This document shows positions 1 to 5,280 of a stretch of DNA of 5,280 nucleotides, piece after piece (positions within the stretch are counted from its first letter, which is position 1; every line of letters starts with the position of its first letter). The translations under genes and the position numbers were made by a program. The stretch lies in NCBI GenBank assembly GCA_002306075.1, contig DBRW01000062.1, forward strand, positions 1 to 5,280. The letters run 5' to 3'. This DNA comes from Synergistaceae bacterium UBA1358 (GTDB lineage: Bacteria; Synergistota; Synergistia; Synergistales; Synergistaceae). The notes under the pieces were generated by a model. The model was not told the origin of the DNA and ran no database searches. It worked only from the letters and a program-made list of their open reading frames with translations.

Positions 1-243
1 CTGGAGGAAGAAGTGGGGATTCGAGTAAAGAACATCAAGTATTTTGGAAGCCAGCCGTGGCCATTCCCCCACTCTCTCATGGTGGGGTTCACAGCAGAAT
101 GGGCGAGGGGAGAAATAAGACCCGACGGTAAGGAGATCGAGGACGCTAGATGGTTCACTCCCGACTTCTTGCCGGACATCCCACCGTCCATCAGCATATC
201 CAGAAGACTCATCGAACACTGGCTCACAGGGAAGAGAAAATAG
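1..243 (+). CDS. nudC: NADH pyrophosphatase NudC-like Nudix hydrolase, C-terminal part (5' end cut by window)
   Basis: This is the last 80 residues of a Nudix hydrolase, open to the left edge. NudC enzymes hydrolyse NAD(H) to NMN(H) and AMP in the cytosol, and some remove NAD caps from RNA. The first seven visible residues, LEEEVGI, fit the end of the Nudix box (REUxEExGU); the preceding Arg-Glu would lie just outside the window. The NudC signature SQPWPFPxS is complete at visible residues 17-25 (bases 49-75) and separates this subfamily from other Nudix proteins. The later KEIEDARWF stretch keeps an acidic position conserved in the family, and the C-terminal RRLIEHW helix is also typical. 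The zinc-binding N-terminus cannot be seen. An internal GTG at position 13 falls inside the Nudix box, so it is not the true start. The next gene begins 22 bases downstream on the same strand, so co-transcription is likely. Subfamily assignment is firm; the physiological substrate is inferred from family. Confidence 0.93.
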   Translation: MEEEVGIRVKNIKYFGSQPWPFPHSLMVGFTAEWARGEIRPDGKEIEDARWFTPDFLPDIPPSISISRRLIEHWLTGKRK

Positions 244-252
244 AGAACACTT

Positions 253-260
253 GGGAGGTG
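253..260 (+). promoter_or_regulatory. Shine-Dalgarno site that fixes the hydrolase start
   Basis: GGGAGGTG lies 5 bases before the ATG at 266. This strong site supports the ATG over the in-frame TTG at 251, which would overlap the ribosome binding site and add five residues ahead of the signal peptide. Confidence 0.8.
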
Positions 261-265
261 GAGCT

Positions 266-1576
266 ATGAAAAGTATCATCGTATTCGGAGTGACGCTCCT
301 GCTGGTGGTCCTGTTCGCCACGGGAGCGGGGGCTGACGGCACGCCGGAAGCGCGGGGGGTGACGAGAAGCGGTGTTAGGCTGTCTCTCTTCACCGATTCG
401 GAGATGGACTTCCAGATTCTCCGCAGCCTGGGGGCCGACGCGGCGGGTGGAGGTACGGTGGGAGAGATCCTGATCGCGGCTCTGCAGATTGAGGACGGGA
501 ACCCTGCGTCGTGGTCGGCGGCCTTTCTTTCCCTCGCTGAACGTCTCGAAAAGGACGGGGCGGCGAGGCTGGAACGGGGGCATACCGTCAGCGCCAGGGA
601 GAGCTTTCTCAGGGCATCCTCCTACTACCGGGCGGCGGAATACTACGGAGATCCTCTGTCGGAGGACACCCGCTCATGGGGAATGAAGTGCCGGGAGACC
701 TTTCTCAAGGCCATGAAACATTTTCCGTGGAAGACGGAAGCTGTCTTCATTCCCACGGGGAAGGACGAGGATTTCTACCCCGGCTATTTCATCACCCAAG
801 GGAAGGGCGGCAAACGGCGGAAAACCCTGATCGCCCAGAGCGGCTTCGACGGAACGGCGGAGGAGATGTTCCTGTCGGTGGGCAGGGCCGCCTTGGACAG
901 GGGATACAACGTCCTCCTCTTCGAGGGGCCGGGGCAGGCAGGGAAACGACGGTTCCATCCGGATTCGACCTTCGTCTCCGACCTGGGGCCCACGGTCCGC
1001 ACGGTCATGGACTTTTTGCTGAAGCGGCCCGAAGTAAACCCAAAGCAGGTCGCCCTCTACGGGGCAAGCTTCGGGGGCTACTTCGCCCAGAGCGGTGCCC
1101 TGGGTGAGCCCCGCCTCGGGGCCCTCATCCTCAACTCACCCCTGACGGACATACATGAGTACTTCCTCGCTTCCCTGGGTGAACAGACCGTGGACATGCT
1201 CAAAAAGAACAACCTTACCGTGGAAGATCTCAAAACCCTTTCGGAGAAGGACATTCCGCCCAAATACCGACTCTCCCTGCTGAACCTGTGCGTCCGGTTC
1301 GGCAGGCCCTCTGTCGCAGAAACCTTTGATGCCATCTCTTTCTTCCGCATTCCCGACGACCGGCTGCGGAACCTCACCATGCCCGCCCTTGGGATGCTGA
1401 GCGCCGGAGAGGGGCCCACGCCCCTGAAACAGGCGGAGCACTTCGCCGCGACAGCCCAGAAGGCGACCCTTTATGTGTTCGAACGGGAGAGCGGCGCCAA
1501 CGCCCACTGCCAGCTCGACAACCCACCCCTCTCGTGGGCGGTGGCCCTCGACTGGCTGGACGAGCAGTTCCGATAA
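266..1576 (+). CDS. Exported alpha/beta hydrolase of the FrsA / 2,6-dihydropseudooxynicotine hydrolase type
   Basis: A 436-residue protein beginning at the ATG behind a strong ribosome binding site. Residues 1-23 look like a Sec signal peptide: a lysine, a hydrophobic run (about 4-19), then AGA before Asp24 as a signal peptidase I site. There is no lipobox cysteine, so a soluble exported or periplasmic protein is likely. Residues about 80-150 are a helical region with a SAR-(x)4-LRASSYYRAAEYY pattern, as in hydrolases with an N-terminal helical domain such as FrsA and 2,6-dihydropseudooxynicotine hydrolase. The catalytic domain follows: FEGPGQ at 219-224 (likely oxyanion loop), nucleophile elbow GASFGG with Ser268, and His414 in ANAHCQ. 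The acid is probably Glu382 in SAGEGPTP, where most relatives have Asp. A helical cap probably covers about 295-365. Substrate is unknown; an ester, C-C or amide bond is possible. Coding sequence is GC-rich. It follows the nudC-like gene by 22 bases and ends in a strong hairpin. Fold is well supported, specificity is not. Confidence 0.88.
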   Translation: MKSIIVFGVTLLLVVLFATGAGADGTPEARGVTRSGVRLSLFTDSEMDFQILRSLGADAAGGGTVGEILIAALQIEDGNPASWSAAFLSLAERLEKDGAARLERGHTVSARESFLRASSYYRAAEYYGDPLSEDTRSWGMKCRETFLKAMKHFPWKTEAVFIPTGKDEDFYPGYFITQGKGGKRRKTLIAQSGFDGTAEEMFLSVGRAALDRGYNVLLFEGPGQAGKRRFHPDSTFVSDLGPTVRTVMDFLLKRPEVNPKQVALYGASFGGYFAQSGALGEPRLGALILNSPLTDIHEYFLASLGEQTVDMLKKNNLTVEDLKTLSEKDIPPKYRLSLLNLCVRFGRPSVAETFDAISFFRIPDDRLRNLTMPALGMLSAGEGPTPLKQAEHFAATAQKATLYVFERESGANAHCQLDNPPLSWAVALDWLDEQFR

Positions 1577-1626
1577 CCAAAAGAGGCTGTGTGGAATCTT
1601 AGGATTTCACGCAGCTTCTTTTGGTT
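1575..1626 (+). terminator. Strong hairpin terminator after the hydrolase
   Basis: Arms 1575-1598 and 1603-1626 pair over 24 bp around a TTAG loop. On the plus-strand RNA every position pairs, with three G-U wobbles (1585/1616, 1590/1611, 1594/1607). On the minus-strand RNA the same three positions become A-C mismatches, so the structure is built for rightward transcripts. The A-rich 5' arm and the T-rich 3' arm (TTCTTTTGGTTT) give the usual intrinsic-terminator layout, with the U-tract able to pair with the A-tract. The stem begins at the second base of the hydrolase stop codon. It may also give weaker termination for the leftward aminotransferase transcript, whose stop codon is 31 bases away. 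Confidence 0.85.
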
Positions 1627-1656
1627 TGCCGTCTGTGCTTCTTCAAATCATGGTAA

Positions 1657-2766
1657 TTACTTCAGGCTTTCCTTTACGGAATCAGAAATCGACCTAAGCC
1701 CTCTCTCCAACTCATCATGCAGAGGCCACCCATAACCTATCCGCATGTATCTTTTACTCTGCTCGAACCAGTGTCCCGGACCCACATAAGTTCCGTATTT
1801 CTCGTTCATCAAACGGTAAACTTTTTCAACATCAACATCAACTTCAGGTTTTATCCTTGGAAAACAGGTACAGGCCGCTTTCGGTTCGACCCATTCCATA
1901 TACTCTTCATTTTCTATCCACTCTTTTACAACTGCAAACCTGTCTGCGATGGTCGCATCATTTTTCTTTATCCACTCATCTTTCTGAGAAAGGGCGACGT
2001 AGCCGATGTATTCATCGACGACACTGCCTCCGATGCAGACCTGCTCCTTGGCGCACAGCAGAAGATCGTTCATCTTTTTGTCCCTGCACACGATCCAGCC
2101 TATACGAATACCGGGGATGCCATAAGTCTTGGAAAGGGACGATATCGATATCACCTTGTCAGAAAGGGAGGCCGCGACAGGAAGGACTTCGTCCTTGAAC
2201 ATGTCTCTGTATGTCTCGTCTATGAGAAGCCAGATGTTATTCTTTTCGGCTATCGCAATTATTTCTTTCAGTTCCGAAAGGGACATCATCGTTCCGGTGG
2301 GATTATGAGGGTTGGTCAGGGAGATGTATTTCGTATCAGGTTTTATCATAGATTCGAGCTTTTCGATATCTACCTTGAATCCTTCCTCAAACTTCTGGTC
2401 AAGGTAACTGATGTCAGCGCCTATTGCGCGCGGTGTTTCGATATTGGTCCCGTAATTCGGCCTTGCGACTATCATTTTGTCTCCCGGCTCCAGCAGCGAG
2501 GATGCGACCAGGAACAGAGCTGAAGCGGCACCGGCAGTAACAAGAACACCATTTGGATCGTCGACGCCTGACTGTTTTGCAATAATTTCACGAAGACGCG
2601 GATCTCCGAGATGATCGCCATAGGGAAGCAGCATGTCATCGATCACGAGTCTGAGATCTTTGATATTCCTGTCTCTCACAGAAGTTTCGGTGAGATTGTT
2701 TTTAATTTTTTCGTATCCAAGCTGTTCAGGCGATTCTTTTTCGATGGGCATCCTTACATATTTCAT
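1657..2766 (-). CDS. PLP-dependent aminotransferase, class I/II (fold type I), substrate unknown
   Basis: A complete 369-residue enzyme with the fold type I aminotransferase motifs in order. GAASAL (79-84) is the cofactor phosphate loop, Tyr105 lies in RPNYG, Asn155 in NPHNPTG, and Asp183 with Tyr186 in DETYRD. Lys213 in SSLSKTYGIPG should form the Schiff base with PLP, Arg221 binds the phosphate, and Arg342 in YMRIGYG should bind the substrate carboxylate. Length is slightly short but normal for compact class I/II enzymes. It should transfer an amino group from an amino acid to a 2-oxo acid in the cytosol. The stretch AACTCFPRI (298-306) and the GPGHWF segment near 329 resemble the branch that includes capreomycidine synthase-like proteins, which I can suggest but not prove. 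The start is set by AGGAGG at 2774-2779, seven bases before the ATG. It is transcribed away from a PucR-type regulator, its probable controller. GC content is visibly lower than the hydrolase before it. Confidence 0.92.
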   Translation of the reverse strand: MKYVRMPIEKESPEQLGYEKIKNNLTETSVRDRNIKDLRLVIDDMLLPYGDHLGDPRLREIIAKQSGVDDPNGVLVTAGAASALFLVASSLLEPGDKMIVARPNYGTNIETPRAIGADISYLDQKFEEGFKVDIEKLESMIKPDTKYISLTNPHNPTGTMMSLSELKEIIAIAEKNNIWLLIDETYRDMFKDEVLPVAASLSDKVISISSLSKTYGIPGIRIGWIVCRDKKMNDLLLCAKEQVCIGGSVVDEYIGYVALSQKDEWIKKNDATIADRFAVVKEWIENEEYMEWVEPKAACTCFPRIKPEVDVDVEKVYRLMNEKYGTYVGPGHWFEQSKRYMRIGYGWPLHDELERGLRSISDSVKESLK

Positions 2767-2831
2767 TTTTTAGCCTCCTATTTATGCTTACCGCTCTACA
2801 CGTTTACTCGTTCGTGCCATGCGCACCGGTA

Positions 2832-2861
2832 CTTTCAACAGAAGTTTATTGCTGTTCAAAG
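2832..2861. promoter_or_regulatory. Inverted repeat, candidate operator in front of the aminotransferase
   Basis: CTTTCAACAG (2832-2841) and CTGTTCAAAG (2852-2861) are inverted copies with one mismatch in ten, separated by 10 bases. The half-site centres are 20 bases apart, about two helical turns, which suits a dimeric DNA-binding protein on one face. The spacer contains the proposed -10 box of the leftward promoter, so binding here would affect aminotransferase transcription. The same sequence could form a hairpin in RNA. Role inferred from position and symmetry only. Confidence 0.4.
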
Positions 2862-2871
2862 GAGCAAGCAA
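2843..2871 (-). promoter_or_regulatory. Weak candidate promoter for the aminotransferase
   Basis: Read leftward, TTGCTT (2866-2871) and TAAACT (2843-2848) sit 17 bases apart and match the sigma-70 consensus at 3/6 and 4/6. Transcription would start near 2836, giving a leader of about 70 bases. A poor match is compatible with a promoter that needs an activator. TATATT at 2881-2886, also leftward, is an alternative -10 without a good -35. Confidence 0.25.
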
Positions 2872-2928
2872 AGACCGTTTAATATAAATTATTACAATTA
2901 ATAAATTATTTTTTTAAAAAATATCCAA

Positions 2929-2950
2929 ATAATACATGGCCATTTATTGT
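2929..2950. promoter_or_regulatory. 22-bp imperfect palindrome, candidate operator
   Basis: The sequence is symmetric about 2939/2940, with the perfect core ATGGCCAT (2936-2943) and 9 of 11 positions paired in total; mismatches are at 2935/2944 and 2930/2949. It lies mid-way between the divergent genes and about 35 bases upstream of the proposed extended -10 of the regulator gene, a plausible place for a regulator site. AT-rich DNA yields chance symmetry easily, so confidence is limited. Confidence 0.3.
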
Positions 2951-2981
2951 AAATTTTTAGAATCAACCAGAAACGAACATC

Positions 2982-2990
2982 TGATATAAT
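2982..2990 (+). promoter_or_regulatory. Extended -10 promoter candidate for the pucR-type gene
   Basis: TGATATAAT contains a perfect TATAAT (2985-2990) preceded by TGN, the extended -10 form. The corresponding -35 position (around 2962-2967) is poor, which extended -10 promoters tolerate. The start would fall near 2997, leaving a leader of about 80 bases before the ATG. Confidence 0.45.
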
Positions 2991-3015
2991 TCAAAAATTA
3001 GGGCAAATTCTGCTT

Positions 3016-3043
3016 TTGACTAACTAACAACAGCAACGATAGT
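3016..3043 (+). promoter_or_regulatory. Second promoter candidate for the pucR-type gene
   Basis: TTGACT (3016-3021, 5/6 to consensus) and GATAGT (3038-3043, 4/6) are 16 bases apart. Transcription would begin near 3050, leaving about 27 bases before the start codon, just enough for the ribosome binding site. It may replace or supplement the upstream TATAAT promoter. Confidence 0.35.
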
Positions 3044-3062
3044 TTTATAAAAAATAACAACG

Positions 3063-3067
3063 AAGGA
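3063..3067 (+). promoter_or_regulatory. Ribosome binding site that selects the regulator start
   Basis: AAGGA is 9 bases before the ATG at 3077. The in-frame TTG at 3068 touches this site and the ATG at 3086 is 18 bases from it, so 3077 is the best start. Confidence 0.6.
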
Positions 3068-3076
3068 TTGATTTTA

Positions 3077-4264
3077 ATGTATTACATGATCTCCGATTTT
3101 TTAAATACTTATGGATCCAATGTATCTTTGATCGCAGGCAAAGGAGGGCTTTCCAGGATAGTTAAGGACGTTGGCATATTGGATTATGAACTGGACGCCT
3201 CGTTGAGAAGTAAATATTTCCACACCAGTCTTTTTAAGGACCAGCTGGTCCTTACGACATTTCTTTGCGCAAAAGAGGATATATCGATGATCGGAGAAGG
3301 CATCAAGCATCTTTTAAAACAAGATGCAAGCGGCCTGGCCATAAGAAATGTTTTCCATTTGCCAATTCCGGAATCCGCGCTGAGATATGCAGATTCCAAA
3401 AATTTTCCAATTATACTGATAAATTCAATGGACATATATTTTGAGAAGATAATCTATGACGTCAACAGGTATATAGAACACATGGCAGACTTAACTTTTA
3501 TGCAAAATGAAATCAACATACTTATCTCACGAAAGCTTTCTGCAGATGAAATCAGGGATCATGCAAAACTTATCAATCCATCGTTTGAAGAAAAATACAT
3601 AGCGATCTATTTTATGAGCCGCGATTATTTTAGCGAATCAGACTTTCTTGAATGTTTTAAAAGGTATGACAGGAGCAGTTTTTCTACACCTGCAAGCACT
3701 ATGTGTCTATATAAGCACGGTGCATTCTTGTTCTATTCCTGCGATGACGCATCCATGATATTTGACGACGAAGTTATCTACCAGGCTGTCAAAGAGATTT
3801 TTCCTGACAGATCCAATTACACGATAGGTGTCAGCCAACCTCACTTCAGCCTCGGTGAATTTTCAGAATGTATAAGAGAAAGCTATTATTCTGCTCTTTT
3901 AAACAGAAATCTTAGGAAGCCTTTTCTTAGATACAGCGAGATAGGTTCTTATGAGATAATTTTTCCCTTTGCAAAGAGCAGGGAAATGCAGATTTTCAAG
4001 AAGAAAATTTTAGAACCGATAAATGAACACGATGCAGAAAACAACTCAAACCTGTTGGAGACACTAACCCAATATGTCTTGTCCGAATGCAGCATTCGTG
4101 CAACAGCAGAGACGATCTCACAACATGAAAACACAGTCCGGTACAGGCTGGAAAAGATAGCAACACTGACAGGACTGGACTTTAAATATCCCGCACAATT
4201 GGAAGAACTTGCATTGGCAATAAAAATAGATGTATGCAGCGGACTGCTTGGAGACTTAGGCTGA
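3077..4264 (+). CDS. PucR/CdaR-family transcriptional regulator
   Basis: A 395-residue cytosolic regulator with three parts. Residues about 1-125 match the PucR N-terminal (purine catabolism regulator-like) domain, with the characteristic GKGGLSRIVKDVGILDYE stretch at 21-38. Residues about 170-290 resemble the degenerate GGDEF-like domain of CdaR/PucR proteins, ending in IGVSQPHFSLGEFSECIRES; no GGDEF catalytic motif is seen, so no cyclic-di-GMP synthesis is expected. Residues about 325-385 are the PucR C-terminal helix-turn-helix, with the family hallmark HENTVRYRLEKIATLTGLDF (350-369). Such proteins usually activate genes for nitrogen-compound or amino acid use in response to a metabolite, often acting on a neighbouring divergent gene; here the aminotransferase is the obvious target. 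The ligand is unknown. The gene is the most AT-rich in the window (one sampled 60-base line has 20 G+C), unlike its flanks, hinting at a separate origin. Family assignment is firm; target is inference. Confidence 0.92.
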   Translation: MYYMISDFLNTYGSNVSLIAGKGGLSRIVKDVGILDYELDASLRSKYFHTSLFKDQLVLTTFLCAKEDISMIGEGIKHLLKQDASGLAIRNVFHLPIPESALRYADSKNFPIILINSMDIYFEKIIYDVNRYIEHMADLTFMQNEINILISRKLSADEIRDHAKLINPSFEEKYIAIYFMSRDYFSESDFLECFKRYDRSSFSTPASTMCLYKHGAFLFYSCDDASMIFDDEVIYQAVKEIFPDRSNYTIGVSQPHFSLGEFSECIRESYYSALLNRNLRKPFLRYSEIGSYEIIFPFAKSREMQIFKKKILEPINEHDAENNSNLLETLTQYVLSECSIRATAETISQHENTVRYRLEKIATLTGLDFKYPAQLEELALAIKIDVCSGLLGDLG

Positions 4265-4284
4265 TTATTATGAGCCTTACAACC

Positions 4285-5280
4285 TTAGATCTTCATCATT
4301 CCGCCTTCGGCGGCTGATGCTGCCAGCTTTGCGTATATGGCGAGGATCCCTTTCAGTTCTTCCTGAGGGGGCCTTTCCCATTCTTTCAGGCGGGTTTCCA
4401 GTTCTTCGGGGGAGAGATCTACATCGAGCCTCTTGTTTTTTATGTCTATGGTGATGATGTCTCCGTCCCTCACTGCGGCTATGGGGCCTCCTTCGGCAGC
4501 TTCGGGAGAGATGTGGCCGACAAAACAGCCGTTGTTGGTCCCGGAGAAACGGCCGTCTGTGATTATCGCGGTCTTTTTAGCAAGGCCTCTGCCGTAAAGC
4601 AGTTTCATTGCGAAATACATTTCACGCATCCCGGGACCGCCCTTCGGGCCCTCGTAACGGATGACCAGTACATCGCCTTCTTTTATCTTTCCTGCCAGGA
4701 TGGCCTCGTTGGCATCCTCCTCGCATTCGAAGACCCTTGCCGGCCCCGAGAAGAAGTACATTGAAGGATCCATCGCTATCGGTTTTGTGATGCCCGTGCC
4801 AGGCGCGAGGTTTCCCCTGAGGACGGCAAGGCCGCCGGACCTGCCGAACGGGTCTTCCTTCGTACGGATGACGCGCCTGTCTATGCCGAAGGGATCCGAC
4901 CATGCTTCAAGATTTTCTCCCAGAGACTTCCCCGTCACTGTCATGCATGAGAGGTCGATGTCCTCGCCCAGTTCCTTCATTACGCGCGGGATGCCTCCGG
5001 CACGGTAGAAGTCCTCCATGTCGTAACACGATGCAGGGTTGACCATTGCTATGGAGGGGATCCTCTCACTTGCCCTGTCGTATATGTCCATCATAGTCTC
5101 AGGATCCGTACCGATCTCGTTGGCTATCGCAGAGAGGTGGATGAAGGTATTTGTCGAGCCTCCCGTCGCGACCATGATCTTAGCAGCGTTCTCAATGGAA
5201 TTCCTCGTTATTATGTCCCGAGCCGTGATGCCTTTCTTTACAAGCTCAACGATCTTTATGCCTGTCATTTCACCGGCCCT
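4285..5280 (-). CDS. ilvD: Dihydroxy-acid dehydratase (IlvD/Edd family), C-terminal part (5' end outside window)
   Basis: The visible 331 residues are roughly the last 60% of a protein normally about 550-570 long; the frame stays open to the right edge (RAGE precedes the internal ATG at 5268, which is not the start). IlvD dehydrates 2,3-dihydroxy acids to 2-keto acids in valine, leucine and isoleucine synthesis, using an Fe-S cluster and Mg. Visible landmarks, numbered from the first visible residue, are ATGGSTN (38-44), the MEDFYRAGG segment (88-96), TGKSLGENL (116-124), GPARVFECEEDANEAI (179-194), KGGPGMREM (213-221), and DGRFSG (242-247) with the serine thought to act as base, then GHISPEA (255-261). 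The Fe-S cysteines lie in the N-terminal part and cannot be checked. A sugar-acid dehydratase of the same superfamily is possible but less likely. It is GC-richer than the regulator it faces; 20 bases separate the stop codons and no clear terminator is present. Confidence 0.88.
   Translation of the reverse strand, partial: RAGEMTGIKIVELVKKGITARDIITRNSIENAAKIMVATGGSTNTFIHLSAIANEIGTDPETMMDIYDRASERIPSIAMVNPASCYDMEDFYRAGGIPRVMKELGEDIDLSCMTVTGKSLGENLEAWSDPFGIDRRVIRTKEDPFGRSGGLAVLRGNLAPGTGITKPIAMDPSMYFFSGPARVFECEEDANEAILAGKIKEGDVLVIRYEGPKGGPGMREMYFAMKLLYGRGLAKKTAIITDGRFSGTNNGCFVGHISPEAAEGGPIAAVRDGDIITIDIKNKRLDVDLSPEELETRLKEWERPPQEELKGILAIYAKLAASAAEGGMMKI

Larger units (their letters stand above)
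2767..3076. other. AT-rich divergent control region
   Basis: These 310 bases separate the two divergent starts and hold no supportable gene. The part next to the aminotransferase (2767-2878) has mixed composition; 2879-3000 is very AT-rich, with runs of T then A at 2909-2921 that could bend DNA or act as promoter UP-type sequence. Candidate promoters for both directions and two inverted repeats are listed separately. The arrangement is that of a shared control region for the aminotransferase and its regulator. Confidence 0.75.

Noticed and set aside
251..265. Upstream TTG start for the hydrolase (five extra residues)
   Set aside because: It overlaps the strong ribosome binding site that serves the ATG at 266, and it would place extra glycines before a normal signal peptide.
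1717..2523. Long rightward open frame opposite the aminotransferase
   Set aside because: It is the antisense shadow of a gene with complete family motifs, lacks domain resemblance and has no suitable ribosome binding site.
2788..2820. Ten-codon leftward open frame (MARTSKRVER) in the aminotransferase leader, possible leader peptide
   Set aside because: It has no convincing ribosome binding site, no run of a single regulatory amino acid, and no attenuator hairpin after it.
2881..2921. AT-rich short palindromes and T/A runs as a replication origin or attachment site
   Set aside because: There are no iterated boxes, DnaA-type motifs or flanking direct repeats; ordinary promoter-region composition explains it.
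4258..4277. AGGCT...AGCCT inverted repeat between the convergent stops
   Set aside because: A five-base stem with a ten-base loop and no U-tract is too weak to call a terminator.
1627..4284. Target-site-like direct repeats flanking the low-GC pair
   Set aside because: Comparing the two border regions by eye gave only short, imperfect similarity that is expected by chance.
4301..4313. CCGCC-TTC-GGCGG hairpin near the end of the ilvD-type gene as a terminator for the regulator
   Set aside because: The stem is only 5 bp, lies within coding sequence and has no T-run after it on either strand.
4984..5040. Possible loss of an Fe-S ligand cysteine in the IlvD MEDF region
   Set aside because: The family's cluster cysteines are in the N-terminal part, before the visible residues; many dihydroxy-acid dehydratases also have Ala at this place, so it is not unusual.

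Overview
The window carries five protein genes, three complete and two cut by the window edges, and one AT-rich divergent control region. There are no rRNA or tRNA genes, CRISPR arrays, insertion sequences or integrase-type genes that I can support. The gene set (NADH pyrophosphatase, exported alpha/beta hydrolase, PLP aminotransferase, PucR-type regulator, IlvD-type dehydratase), good Shine-Dalgarno sites and compact spacing indicate a bacterium. A heterotrophic, perhaps amino-acid-using anaerobe (Synergistota- or Clostridia-like) would fit, but that placement is a low-confidence impression from protein style, not a demonstrated assignment.

Layout. Positions 1-1626 form a GC-rich rightward unit: the 3' end of a nudC-like gene (1-243), then a secreted alpha/beta hydrolase (266-1576), closed by a 24-bp hairpin terminator that starts inside the hydrolase stop codon. 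Positions 1657-4264 form a lower-GC divergent pair: a leftward class I/II aminotransferase (1657-2766) and a rightward PucR/CdaR-type transcription factor (3077-4264), separated by 310 bases of very AT-rich DNA with candidate promoters and two inverted repeats. Positions 4285-5280 hold the 3' part of a leftward, GC-richer ilvD-type gene that runs off the right edge and converges on the regulator with only 20 bases between the stop codons.

How the genes may work together. The nudC-like gene and the hydrolase are close enough (22 bases) to share a transcript, but no shared pathway is evident: one product is cytosolic nucleotide housekeeping and the other is exported. The clearest functional unit is the aminotransferase plus PucR pair. 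PucR-family activators often control the adjacent catabolic gene, so the regulator probably senses the aminotransferase substrate or a related metabolite and acts in the shared intergenic region. The step in base composition on both sides of this pair suggests it has a different history from its flanks. The ilvD-type gene could be branched-chain amino acid biosynthesis, but nothing in the window links it to the pair.

I did not find a clear new biological system. The best leads are the compositionally distinct aminotransferase/regulator module with operator-like dyads, the strand-specific perfect hairpin behind the hydrolase, and the exported hydrolase with glutamate at the likely catalytic acid position.
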